Source: Clostridium folliculivorans
Lineage (GTDB): Bacteria; Bacillota; Clostridia; Clostridiales; Clostridiaceae
Assembly (NCBI RefSeq): GCF_024341905.1
Contig: NZ_BQXY01000001.1
Coordinates: 92,928 to 156,927 of the forward strand
Direction of reading: 5' to 3'
Length of the DNA: 64,000 nucleotides
Under the pieces are notes generated by a model. It worked only from the letters and a program-made list of their open reading frames with translations, was not told the origin of the DNA and searched no databases. This document shows positions 1-7,954 of this stretch, piece after piece; the first letter of the stretch is position 1, and the number at the start of each line of letters is the position of its first letter. Made by a program: the position numbers and the translations under genes.

Positions 1-909
1 AGCAATTTTGGAAAATCAGTAGTTCTGTATACTCCACTATATATTTCTAACTACTGTGTTAATAGATGTGCTTACTGCAGCTATAATTTAAATAATAATA
101 TAAATAGACAAAAACTCACTATGGATGAAATAGAGAAGGAATGCAAGATTATATATGAAAGTGGACTTAGGCATGTTATTCTTCTTACTGGTGAGTCTAG
201 ATTTCATAGCCCGGTATCTTACATAAAAGATGCTGTTAAGATAATGAAAAAGTATTTTAACTCAATAGCAATAGAGATATATCCTTTAGATGAAGATGAG
301 TATAGAGAACTTGTAGAAGCTGGAGTAGATGCACTTACCATATATCAAGAAACTTATAATATGGAGGTTTATGATAAGATACACCTTGGAGGCCCTAAAA
401 AGGATTATAAATTTAGACTTGAAACACCAGAGAGAGCTTGCAAGGCGGGCATAAGAGGAATTGGCGTTGGTGCATTATATGGACTTACTGATTGGAGAAA
501 GGAAGCATATCTTTCGGGACTACATGCAAAATATATTGAAGATAATTTTCCTCATATGGAGATGAATATCTCTATTCCAAGAATAAGACCTCATGCAGGA
601 AGCTTCACTGACTTACATGAAATCAGCGATAGAAACTTAGTTCAGATAATGCTTGCTTCTAAGCTATTCCTTCCTAGAGCTGGTATAAATATGACAACTA
701 GAGAAAGTGCAGAGTTTAGAGATAATCTTATTCCATTAGGAGTAACAAAGATGTCTGCTGGAGTATCCACGGAAATAGGAGGACATACAAAGGAAAAGGA
801 AAACAAAGGCGATGGACAGTTTGAAATCTCTGATACAAGGACGGTAGAAGAGATAAAAATCATGCTTTCATCAAAAGGCTACTGTGCTGTTTTGAAGGAT
901 TGGGAATAA
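1..909 (+). CDS. thiH: 2-iminoacetate synthase ThiH (5' truncated by window edge)
   Basis: Radical-SAM tyrosine lyase that makes dehydroglycine for the thiazole moiety of thiamin. The reading frame is open from base 1, so the start lies outside the window; an ATG at 121 is internal. The cluster-binding motif CVNRCAYC (CxxxCxxC) is at bases 55-78. The C-terminal end, with GDGQFEISD and a final KDWE, is typical of ThiH. About 70 N-terminal residues should be missing compared with usual ThiH length. It is followed after 4 bases by a ThiE/TenI-like gene, which fits a thiazole-biosynthesis operon whose upstream part (thiS, thiF, thiG, perhaps a TPP riboswitch) is not visible here. Confidence 0.95.
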   Translation, partial: SNFGKSVVLYTPLYISNYCVNRCAYCSYNLNNNINRQKLTMDEIEKECKIIYESGLRHVILLTGESRFHSPVSYIKDAVKIMKKYFNSIAIEIYPLDEDEYRELVEAGVDALTIYQETYNMEVYDKIHLGGPKKDYKFRLETPERACKAGIRGIGVGALYGLTDWRKEAYLSGLHAKYIEDNFPHMEMNISIPRIRPHAGSFTDLHEISDRNLVQIMLASKLFLPRAGINMTTRESAEFRDNLIPLGVTKMSAGVSTEIGGHTKEKENKGDGQFEISDTRTVEEIKIMLSSKGYCAVLKDWE

Positions 910-913
910 ATTT

Positions 914-1516
914 ATGGATAAAGGAATTTATGTAGTTACTAATAGAAGATTGATTAAAGACGGAACCCTTCCAGAAATAGCTGAAAGCAGCGTAAAAGGG
1001 GGAGCAACAGCAATAATACTACGTGAAAAAGATTTGGATGACTATAGTCTCATGAATCTTGCAATTAAAGTAAAGGAAAAGTTAATTAGCAGTAAAGCAT
1101 TATTTATAATTAACGGAAACTATAAAGTAGCAAAAGATGTTGATGCTGATGGGGTGCATTTAAGCTTTAATATGTTTATGAATTTTGAGGAAGAGTTTGA
1201 TGGCCTTTTAGGTGTTTCAATACATTCTCTTGAAGAGGCTATATTAGCTGAGCAAAAGGGGGCAAGCTATTTAATAGCTGGTCATATATTTGAAACTTCT
1301 TGTAAGGAAAGCATGAAAGGAAGAGGAGTAGATTTTTTAAAGAAAATATGTGAAAGTGTAAAAATACCTGTGATAGCCATTGGTGGAATAAGTGAATATA
1401 ATATAAATCATATAATGAAGTGTGGTGCCTATGGAGCTGCAATTATGTCGTCTGTAATGCAAAGCGAAGATCCAGAAAATTATATATGTAAATTGAGACA
1501 TAAGTTAGATTTATAG
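914..1516 (+). CDS. ThiE/TenI family protein (thiamin-phosphate synthase or thiazole tautomerase)
   Basis: A 200-residue TIM-barrel protein of the ThiE/TenI family. Family motifs are recognisable: LREKDL near residue 38, GVHL, GVSIHS and PVIAIGGI. Several positions that ThiE uses for pyrimidine and pyrophosphate binding look altered: QxREK reads ILREK, INDR reads INGN, and GVHLGQxD reads GVHLSFNM. The SxHS histidine used by the tautomerase TenI is kept. I therefore infer TenI (thiazole tautomerase) is at least as likely as ThiE. The gene sits directly behind thiH with a 4-base gap, and translation is probably coupled. It is the last gene of the operon, with a terminator behind it. Confidence 0.8.
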   Translation: MDKGIYVVTNRRLIKDGTLPEIAESSVKGGATAIILREKDLDDYSLMNLAIKVKEKLISSKALFIINGNYKVAKDVDADGVHLSFNMFMNFEEEFDGLLGVSIHSLEEAILAEQKGASYLIAGHIFETSCKESMKGRGVDFLKKICESVKIPVIAIGGISEYNINHIMKCGAYGAAIMSSVMQSEDPENYICKLRHKLDL

Positions 1517-1528
1517 ATTTATAGACTT

Positions 1529-1583
1529 TATAAATACCTTTAAAAGCATTCTCATAATGGGTTTGAAGGTATTTATATTTATG
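1529..1583 (+). terminator. Intrinsic terminator of the thi operon
   Basis: Twelve-base arms TATAAATACCTT (1529-1540) and AAGGTATTTATA (1566-1577), followed by a T-rich stretch. It lies just after the ThiE/TenI-like gene. Confidence 0.7.
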
Positions 1584-1676
1584 TAAAGTACATTAGTATA
1601 TGTATTAAATTAATGTTGATGATTAGGACAAGCTTTTTAGCATACTGTGCAATATTTATAATGTATATTCTAGTTA

Positions 1677-1711
1677 AGTTAATTAATCAATTTAATTAAT
1701 CAATTTAATTA
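1677..1711. repeat. Short AT-rich tandem repeat
   Basis: Two and a bit copies of a 13-base unit (aattaatcaattt) lie in the otherwise featureless AT-rich stretch 1584-1864 between the thi terminator and the transposase-like gene. No gene is visible in that stretch. Confidence 0.6.
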
Positions 1712-1864
1712 AAGTATAATTACTTCAATACTTTTGCGAATAAACCTATTAGACCTTATATATATAAGATTAATGTATGGTGAGTAGCACGTTTTTGAAA
1801 ATGGGATTCTGTCCGAACTTTTGAATCTTTAAAACCAGTATAATCGGAATATTGAATATAAAAA

Positions 1865-2821
1865 TTAATACATTTTGTTGCTGATCAACCTAATCCTATC
1901 AGTGTTAATGAATTTGTTCTTTGCTAATGAATAATTAGATAAAATATCCCTATAATTCAAATTTTCATCTATATTTAGAAGTATAAAGTAGCGAAGATAT
2001 CTTTGTAGATATTTTGTAGCTACCCCATGAAAGGTACAAAGTAAGGATCTGAGATTTGGTCTGAAACATTTTATTCTTAGGTCAACGGGTTCTTGGTGCA
2101 TGTGAGTTTTATTGTATAATTTTTTTAACTTATTATGCCTCCTTGCGAGGGCTTTCAAATAAGAATTTTGATATGCAATTATATACGAATCTTTATCTAT
2201 TTCTGTGTAGACTTTTTCATTGAAAGTACGCATATTACAGTTATTTTTAAAAACTGGTTTGGCAAACATATAGTTATCTGATCCAGTTGCTGCAACAATC
2301 CAAATACTATCTCTTGAGCCAAACTTATCTTTTAAATTCAAGTTGTCACTTAAACAGGCCTCTTCAATGTTGCTTTTTAAATTTCTACTGCCTTTAAAGT
2401 TTTCTTTAACGGAGGCTGTTCCGATATGAATTGTTCCTTTTAAGTTTTTAAGTTTATCAGTATCTAATGTTAGACTGTGCAGTATTTTGTGCCTCCAATA
2501 GAAGGCTGTTACCAAGCTTATACCGAGCTTTTTTGCACAAAATCTCAAAGATTTGGTTTCTACTAATAAGTCCATAAAATTTAACCATGTACTTGCATCT
2601 TTTTTTGAATAACTCCATAATGAGTTGGTTGTTTTGGAGAAGGTTCTTCTACAATCCTTACATATATATCTTTGTATTCCATTATAAAATCCATATTTAA
2701 CATGGTTTTCTGAACTACATGCAGGACAATAATTTACTGACCTTGTTTTGTAGAAATCTTTTTTAGAGATTTGGTTTTTGGATAAACCTAATTTTTTTAG
2801 TTTTGTACGTTGTTTTATCAA
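1865..2821 (-). CDS. IS1595-like transposase-derived protein lacking the DDE-type catalytic residues
   Basis: Intact 318-codon frame with TTG start at 2821 behind a GAGGTG Shine-Dalgarno six bases upstream. An N-terminal zinc ribbon is intact (CPAC near residue 32 and CKDC near 54), followed by a helix-turn-helix (KKLGISLVTAFYWRHKIL) and the family's C-terminal FHGVATKYLQRYL motif. These match IS1595-type transposases. At the sites where the family has its acidic residues, this protein reads IGTAS instead of (V/A)DETx, IIAYQNSYLKA instead of xxxDSHxSYxx, and IKCFRPNLR instead of INxFHSxLK. All three catalytic positions appear replaced although the frame is open and the DNA-binding modules are kept. 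I infer a domesticated DNA-binding protein or a dead relic. No terminal inverted repeats were found around it. Confidence 0.75.
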   Translation of the reverse strand: MIKQRTKLKKLGLSKNQISKKDFYKTRSVNYCPACSSENHVKYGFYNGIQRYICKDCRRTFSKTTNSLWSYSKKDASTWLNFMDLLVETKSLRFCAKKLGISLVTAFYWRHKILHSLTLDTDKLKNLKGTIHIGTASVKENFKGSRNLKSNIEEACLSDNLNLKDKFGSRDSIWIVAATGSDNYMFAKPVFKNNCNMRTFNEKVYTEIDKDSYIIAYQNSYLKALARRHNKLKKLYNKTHMHQEPVDLRIKCFRPNLRSLLCTFHGVATKYLQRYLRYFILLNIDENLNYRDILSNYSLAKNKFINTDRIRLISNKMY

Positions 2822-2825
2822 TTAG

Positions 2826-2893
2826 AGCACCTCATCAAAGAAATATTTAAATAGTAGTTATTATCTAAATACTTGCCATTTTACTGAGGTGCT
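2826..2893 (-). promoter_or_regulatory. Inverted repeat that can sequester the Shine-Dalgarno of the transposase-like gene
   Basis: AGCACCTCA (2826-2834) and TGAGGTGCT (2885-2893) are exact complements. On the minus-strand transcript the downstream arm contains the GAGGTG Shine-Dalgarno of the 2821 start, and the upstream arm is its perfect antidote. Formation of the hairpin would block initiation. Similar ribosome-site sequestration is known from IS200 and IS10 transposase mRNAs. Confidence 0.5.
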
Positions 2894-2957
2894 AATCATT
2901 ATCAACATTTATTTTATACATATTATTATAGGTTTAACATAGTATTAGGATCTTAGG

Positions 2958-3839
2958 CTACATCATTTCTTTTGATAATTTTAAGAAGGCTTTTAAAGCA
3001 GGAGAAAGCCATTTATCTTTATGATAAAGAACCTGAGATACTATTCCAAAATCAGGACCAGCCCAATTTAATGAAACTAATCTTCCTTGATTCAATTCTT
3101 CCTCTACAGCTACCTTTGGTAAAAGTGTTATTCCTAATCCGCTCATAGTAAATTGCTTTATAGCTTGAACACTTCCGGTTTCTAAAACTACATTTGCTTT
3201 TAGATTATAGCTGTTTAGTATGTTTTCAAATACAGCTCTATAACTGCAGCCTAGTTCAGTTAATATAAGAGATTCTTTTGCGATATCTTCTGGCAGAATT
3301 TCAGCCTTTTCTAATAGAGGATGTCCGGGAGCTGTTAAAAGAAGCATTGGCTCATCGAAGGATACTTCAGTTATAAAATCATTAGCTTCTATCCTAGTTC
3401 CTAAAGAAAAAGCAACATCAATAAAGTTGTCACGAAGAAAATGTCTAAAGTCGGTGCAGTTTCCAAACTTCATAGATACTTCTACATTAGGATAAAGTCT
3501 TCTGTACTCCTTTAATATTTCTGGTAGTCTAAGTACGCATAGAGACTCAGCAGCACCTATAGTGAGTACTCCGCTTGGAACATCTTCACTGGTCAAAACA
3601 TTTTTTATCTCCGAGGAAAGTTTAAGCATCTGTTTGGCATAAGGTAGTAGTTTTTTTCCTTGATGTGTTAAGGTTATATTTTTTCCTATTCTTTCGAAAA
3701 GTTTTACACCAAGTTCACTTTCTAAAAGTTTTATTTGGGTAGTTATAGTAGATTGGGCATAGCCTAAGGAATGAGCAGCTTGAGTAAAGCTTTGTAATTT
3801 ACATATAGTAATAAAGGAATTGAGCTGTTTTAAATCCAT
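2958..3839 (-). CDS. LysR-family transcriptional regulator
   Basis: A 293-residue LysR-type regulator. The N-terminal winged helix-turn-helix is clear (MDLKQLNSFITICKL, then FTQAAHSLGYAQSTITTQIK), followed by the periplasmic-binding-like effector domain from about residue 90. I chose the ATG at 3839 because a GGAG motif lies 8 bases upstream; an in-frame TTG at 3857 has no ribosome-binding site. It is divergent from asd across about 330 bases. LysR regulators often control a divergent neighbour, so asd is a possible target, but no operator was proven. The effector is unknown. Confidence 0.93.
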   Translation of the reverse strand: MDLKQLNSFITICKLQSFTQAAHSLGYAQSTITTQIKLLESELGVKLFERIGKNITLTHQGKKLLPYAKQMLKLSSEIKNVLTSEDVPSGVLTIGAAESLCVLRLPEILKEYRRLYPNVEVSMKFGNCTDFRHFLRDNFIDVAFSLGTRIEANDFITEVSFDEPMLLLTAPGHPLLEKAEILPEDIAKESLILTELGCSYRAVFENILNSYNLKANVVLETGSVQAIKQFTMSGLGITLLPKVAVEEELNQGRLVSLNWAGPDFGIVSQVLYHKDKWLSPALKAFLKLSKEMM

Positions 3840-4166
3840 AATATCATCTCCATTCAAGTATATAATATATTTTCTATTTTTTAATTATAGAGTTGTCTAT
3901 TTATACCATAAGCATAAGATAATAATGAAGTATAAAATATAATATGGTATTATCAAAAAAAATGAACATATCAATCAAAACTTTCAATTTTACTAATGCA
4001 TATGGTCATGATAACATATATTTAGATAAAACCGTATAGTTAATGATAAATAAATAGAGGTTGGAATTCAGTATATTTGAAGAAAAAGATAATAGTCAGT
4101 TTATCTATAGGAATGGTTTCATATTTGAATGTAAAAACAGAATAATTTAAATTAGGAGTGAATGAT
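3840..4166. other. Divergent intergenic region between the LysR gene and asd
   Basis: AT-rich region without an open frame. It holds a dyad ATACCATA (3902-3909) and TATGGTAT (3943-3950) near the LysR side, a possible autoregulatory site. A string resembling the first bases of a lysine riboswitch (around 4057-4085) is present, but the rest of that aptamer is not. Confidence 0.35.
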
Positions 4167-5246
4167 ATGAGTGATAAGCTAAGAGTAGGACTTATAGGTG
4201 GAACTGGAATGGTTGGACAGAGATTGACAATTCTTCTGGAGAATCATCCGTGGTTTGAAGTTAAAGTTATAGCTGCCAGTGGTAGGTCAGCTGGGTTAAC
4301 TTATGAAGAAGCAGTTAAGGATAGATGGAAGATGACAAGACCTATTCCTGAAAACTTAAAAAGTATTATTATAAAGGATGGAGCAGCTGTAGAAGAAATA
4401 TCTAAAGAGGTAGATTTTGTTTTCTGTGCTGTTTCTCTTAATAAAGATAGAACAAAGGAACTTGAAGAATTGTATGCAAAGCATGAAGTTCCAGTTGTTT
4501 CATGTAATTCAGCCAACAGAATGGTAGAAGATGTTCCGATGGTTATTCCAGAAGTAAATGGAGATCACATCGAAATAATCAATAGCCAAAGAAAAAGACT
4601 GGGGACTAACAAAGGATTTATAGCAGTAAAACCTAACTGTTCAATTCAAAGCTATGTACCAGCAATAAGTGCTTTATCTGAATTTAAGCCTAAGAGCATA
4701 TTAGCATGTACCTACCAAGCAATTTCAGGAGCAGGAAAAAACTTTGAAGATTGGCCAGAAATGTTGGATAATGTTATTCCTTATATAGGCGGAGAAGAAG
4801 AAAAGAGTGAAAATGAACCGCTAAAAATATGGGGTGAAGTCAAGGGAGATAAGATAGAAGATGTTAAGCAGCCAATAATCACAACTCAATGTATTAGAGT
4901 ACCAGTTAGTGATGGTCATTTAGCAGCTGTGTTTGTAAGCTTTGAAAATAAACCATCCAAAGAAGATATAATAAGGTTATGGGAAAACTTTAATATACCA
5001 GAATCAGTTGAAAGTCTTCCAAGCGCTCCTAAAAAGTTTCTTAAATATTTTGAGGAAGCTGATAGACCACAAACAAAACTTGATAGAAACTTTGAGAATG
5101 GAATGGGAATAACAATGGGGAGGCTTAGAGAAGACAAAGTGTACGATTATAAATTTGTTTGTCTTTCTCATAATACCTTGAGAGGCGCAGCTGGTGGGGC
5201 AGTGTTAATTGCAGAACTTTTAAAAGCTCAAGGATATTTATACTAA
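4167..5246 (+). CDS. asd: Aspartate-semialdehyde dehydrogenase, archaeal/fungal-type
   Basis: Reduces aspartyl phosphate to aspartate semialdehyde in the lysine, threonine and methionine pathway. 359 residues. The NADP-binding loop GGTGMVGQRL is near the N-terminus. The catalytic cysteine is in KPNCSIQSYVPAI, and the later motifs QAISGAGKNF and RVPVSDGHLAAVF are the substrate and dimer regions of the archaeal/fungal-type enzyme, distinct from the usual shorter bacterial form. The ATG at 4167 was chosen because TTAGGAGTG lies 8 bases upstream; an in-frame GTG at 4158 overlaps that Shine-Dalgarno. It stands alone between the divergent LysR gene and the convergent germination operon. Confidence 0.93.
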   Translation: MSDKLRVGLIGGTGMVGQRLTILLENHPWFEVKVIAASGRSAGLTYEEAVKDRWKMTRPIPENLKSIIIKDGAAVEEISKEVDFVFCAVSLNKDRTKELEELYAKHEVPVVSCNSANRMVEDVPMVIPEVNGDHIEIINSQRKRLGTNKGFIAVKPNCSIQSYVPAISALSEFKPKSILACTYQAISGAGKNFEDWPEMLDNVIPYIGGEEEKSENEPLKIWGEVKGDKIEDVKQPIITTQCIRVPVSDGHLAAVFVSFENKPSKEDIIRLWENFNIPESVESLPSAPKKFLKYFEEADRPQTKLDRNFENGMGITMGRLREDKVYDYKFVCLSHNTLRGAAGGAVLIAELLKAQGYLY

Positions 5247-5310
5247 GAAATAAATTTATATGCTAATTAAATCTAGTGTTATAGACTTAATTTACGAGTT
5301 TTTTAATTTA

Positions 5311-5353
5311 GGCGCTGTTAAAGCATCGTATTGAAATTGATTGGTTAATCATC
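5311..5353. repeat. Copy 1 of a 43-bp two-hairpin repeat
   Basis: GGCGCTGTTAAAGC, seven variable bases, then a 22-base block that begins TGAAATTGATTGG and ends TTAATCATC. The same 14-base and 22-base blocks recur at 20647-20689 with a different seven-base core. It lies between asd and the germination operon. Confidence 0.7.
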
Positions 5354-5477
5354 CAACGCTTTAATGAGCTTACGCAAAGAATTAATATAAAAAGAATATA
5401 AAAAGTTTGAGTGATGGAAATATAATGAAGATATAGATGTTTAGCCTAGGAGGTGGTTCTCTTAGGCTAAATTTGTA

Positions 5478-6575
5478 TTAGTTACAGGAAATATGCTTTA
5501 ATTTTTTCATCTTAAAGTGTGCAAATAGTAACGTAATAACAGGTATTATAACTTGAAAAGGAAATGCGTAGTATTTATAAATAGTTATTGCCCAATATTG
5601 CATTTCCATAGTACTGTCATAAATAGTATAGGCTAAGTAGCTCATCAATAATCCGGTTTGAATTATTAGGGATTTATAATCTTTAAGGTTAAAAAGTTTA
5701 CTAATTCCGTTGCTAACAGCTATTAGGCAAAAACTAACCTTTATGAATATTGCGCTTACGAAAACTATTGCTACTGAAACTTCCATACGTTGAAGAAAGT
5801 CTCCTAAATGTATCCTGCTTATAGCAACATATGAAGGAAAGTATAGGAGATTTAATGTACTTGGACCTAATACCATTATATTTCTCATTGATATATATAC
5901 AATGAAGACTGAAGCTATGACAACACCTTTAATGAGCACCTTATAGGAAGAATTTCTTTTTTCTAAGCACGAAAAAACTCCTGTAAAAACAATTACCTCA
6001 GCAAAGGGAAATGAAAAAGCTGAAAAGGTACCATTTAAGAAATCACTAGTTTTCATACTAAAAAAAGGTTTTAAATAATGAAATCTCATTTGGGGTATTG
6101 ATAAGCTTGCAATTATAAACACAAAAAGTAGGCAAATTATTAAAAGGATTCTTGAACTTCTTGCCATCACTTCTACTCCATGAGTTGAACTCCATATACA
6201 TAATAATGACAGACACATTATGGTTACTATCATTGGTGTTTCTGGCAAAGCAAGAGTATTCATGAATTCTGCAAAGTTACGTATAACCAAGGCTCCTAAG
6301 TGGAAAAAGTACCATATATATAAGACACAAAAAAGTTTGCCTATATACTTTCCATATAATATTACGAATATATCAAATATATCTTTTTTAGGAAATAGAG
6401 CTAAGAGCCTACAATATACTAGCAAAAGAGGTATCACTAAAATAGTTGCTGCTATAATAGCAATCCAGCTACCATTTTTTGCTTCTCCAGCTGCACCAAG
6501 TATCATAGTACTACCAAATACAAATAGAATAACTGTACTAAGAGCGAGCTTATCACAAACAACTTCATTTTCCAT
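5478..6575 (-). CDS. Spore germination receptor B subunit (GerAB/GerKB-type permease)
   Basis: Integral membrane subunit of a nutrient germination receptor, related to amino-acid permeases of the APC superfamily, located in the spore inner membrane. 365 residues with about ten hydrophobic segments; the N-terminal segment VILFVFGSTMILGAAGEAKNG is typical of the spore permease family (PF03845). It is the last gene of a leftward operon (A-C-D-B), 18 bases after the small D-subunit gene. The B subunit is thought to bind the germinant. Which germinant this receptor senses cannot be read from the sequence. Expression is expected in the forespore under sigma-G, but I could not place a convincing promoter. 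Confidence 0.92.
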   Translation of the reverse strand: MENEVVCDKLALSTVILFVFGSTMILGAAGEAKNGSWIAIIAATILVIPLLLVYCRLLALFPKKDIFDIFVILYGKYIGKLFCVLYIWYFFHLGALVIRNFAEFMNTLALPETPMIVTIMCLSLLCIWSSTHGVEVMARSSRILLIICLLFVFIIASLSIPQMRFHYLKPFFSMKTSDFLNGTFSAFSFPFAEVIVFTGVFSCLEKRNSSYKVLIKGVVIASVFIVYISMRNIMVLGPSTLNLLYFPSYVAISRIHLGDFLQRMEVSVAIVFVSAIFIKVSFCLIAVSNGISKLFNLKDYKSLIIQTGLLMSYLAYTIYDSTMEMQYWAITIYKYYAFPFQVIIPVITLLFAHFKMKKLKHISCN

Positions 6576-6593
6576 AAGTCACCACCTGTATAA

Positions 6594-6812
6594 TTATTTT
6601 TGTAACATAAACTTAAAAATGTTTTCTATTGGCTTAGCAGGGCTAAAGATATCTATTTTAAGGGCTAGTGATACAGCTATGATAAAAGATAAAATACACA
6701 TTAAGCTGCTTATATAAAAATCTTTTTTTAGCCCTTGCTTAAATAGATTAACTTGATCTACTAAAACAATTACTATATAAAACAAAATAACTACTATTAA
6801 CATATTAATCAC
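6594..6812 (-). CDS. Small two-helix membrane protein, germination receptor D subunit-like
   Basis: 72 residues with two predicted membrane helices (residues about 3-18 and 33-52), no other motif. It overlaps the end of the upstream gerC-type gene by 8 bases and lies 18 bases before the gerB-type gene, so it is translated as part of the receptor operon. Two-helix D proteins of this size are known in Bacillus germination receptor loci, where they modulate receptor function; that is different from the lipoprotein GerD. Assignment rests on size, topology and position, not on a sequence motif. Confidence 0.75.
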   Translation of the reverse strand: MINMLIVVILFYIVIVLVDQVNLFKQGLKKDFYISSLMCILSFIIAVSLALKIDIFSPAKPIENIFKFMLQK

Positions 6813-7950
6813 CTATTTCTAGCGGCTTAGAGGTAGTAGCACTATTTCTTATCTTAATTTTAGAAGTAACTGACACTGGTACATCTTTAAACTTATCGCT
6901 CCAAGAGGTGGATAACTTTTTCCATGTCTTTGGCATATCTTCACGTACTTTAGTTCCAAAACCAAATATATCACTGCCATATTCTTCTTGAACTTTCTTT
7001 ATAGAGCTATATATTGAGTTTTGAAGAACCAAAGAAGCATTTCTTTCTATTTCCTTTCTCTGTTCCTCTTTATAAAATTCAATTAAAGGTTGGTCTTCGG
7101 CGAGAGCTACTACAGTTTCTGTCATAATATTAATATTAAGAGAATCACCTTTTAAAAAAGGTTTGATTTTAGTTTTACTTTGGAATATTTCTAATGTAAG
7201 TGGTTTTTGATTTTCGGTATATACTAGCAAAAGACCACCTTTGATTTTATTAAGGGCGAAAAGTAAATACTTAGTTTCAGTTCCTTCAATTATTCCGATT
7301 AAAGTATCTTTTTTGAATACAGCGATTCCATCTATACTTGGAGTTGGTTTCCCAGATTGTCTGTTTAAGATGACTCTTGGAACAGTAGCGCTTTTCCCTT
7401 GCTGTATTAAGCTATCAGCAAAATCCCAAAGGTCAAGTATAGGAGCTCTAGAGGCAAGTTTTTGATTTCTTAATTGATTGGCTAGTTCTAATGACATAAT
7501 CTTCCCAGAGTTTGGTGAAGCAGTAATTACTTCTTTAGCTGTTTTTTCAGTAGAAACTAATAGATACATATCTGATCTAGTTTCTGCGTCTCTAATGAAC
7601 CAGTCAATAATATCTCCAAGCCCCTCTCTTGCTAAAGAAGTACTGACTATTATGCACTTAGCATGGCTCCAGTAAAGCTTTCTATCAGAAATTGTAATCA
7701 TGTTTCGTGCTATATCAAAAATAGAATCACCAGTGAGAGTTATATATCTTGGGACTGATTTTGAATCTTTACCGCTTTCAATATCGATAATTTCAGCTGT
7801 CATTTCATATTTTTTATTATCTTGACTCTTATCAATTGATACTCCAGCAACTATGGCCATACTTTCTATCTCTCTATAGTTCCAACAGCCTGTTAGATTA
7901 ACAGTAATAATTAATATTAGTAGTAGTGAAATAGACTTTAAAAGTTTCAT
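6805..7950 (-). CDS. Spore germination receptor C subunit lipoprotein (GerAC family)
   Basis: 381 residues. It starts with a lipoprotein signal peptide ending in the lipobox LTGC (cysteine at about residue 22), followed by WNYREIESMAIVAGVSID, the conserved beginning of the GerAC family. Mature protein would be diacylglyceryl-anchored at the outer face of the spore inner membrane, where C subunits are essential for receptor function. It begins 4 bases after the A-subunit gene and overlaps the D-subunit gene, which shows tight operon structure. Length is normal for the family. Confidence 0.92.
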   Translation of the reverse strand: MKLLKSISLLLILIITVNLTGCWNYREIESMAIVAGVSIDKSQDNKKYEMTAEIIDIESGKDSKSVPRYITLTGDSIFDIARNMITISDRKLYWSHAKCIIVSTSLAREGLGDIIDWFIRDAETRSDMYLLVSTEKTAKEVITASPNSGKIMSLELANQLRNQKLASRAPILDLWDFADSLIQQGKSATVPRVILNRQSGKPTPSIDGIAVFKKDTLIGIIEGTETKYLLFALNKIKGGLLLVYTENQKPLTLEIFQSKTKIKPFLKGDSLNINIMTETVVALAEDQPLIEFYKEEQRKEIERNASLVLQNSIYSSIKKVQEEYGSDIFGFGTKVREDMPKTWKKLSTSWSDKFKDVPVSVTSKIKIRNSATTSKPLEIGD

Positions 7951-7954
7951 TGTA

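Noticed and set aside
4050..4150. String resembling the start of a lysine riboswitch upstream of asd
   Set aside because: Only the first ~25 bases resemble the motif; the closing strand and later conserved blocks are absent and the space is too short.
6220..6717. 165-codon plus-strand frame over the germination permease gene
   Set aside because: It is antisense to the clearly conserved gerB-type gene, has no family similarity and no proper ribosome site.
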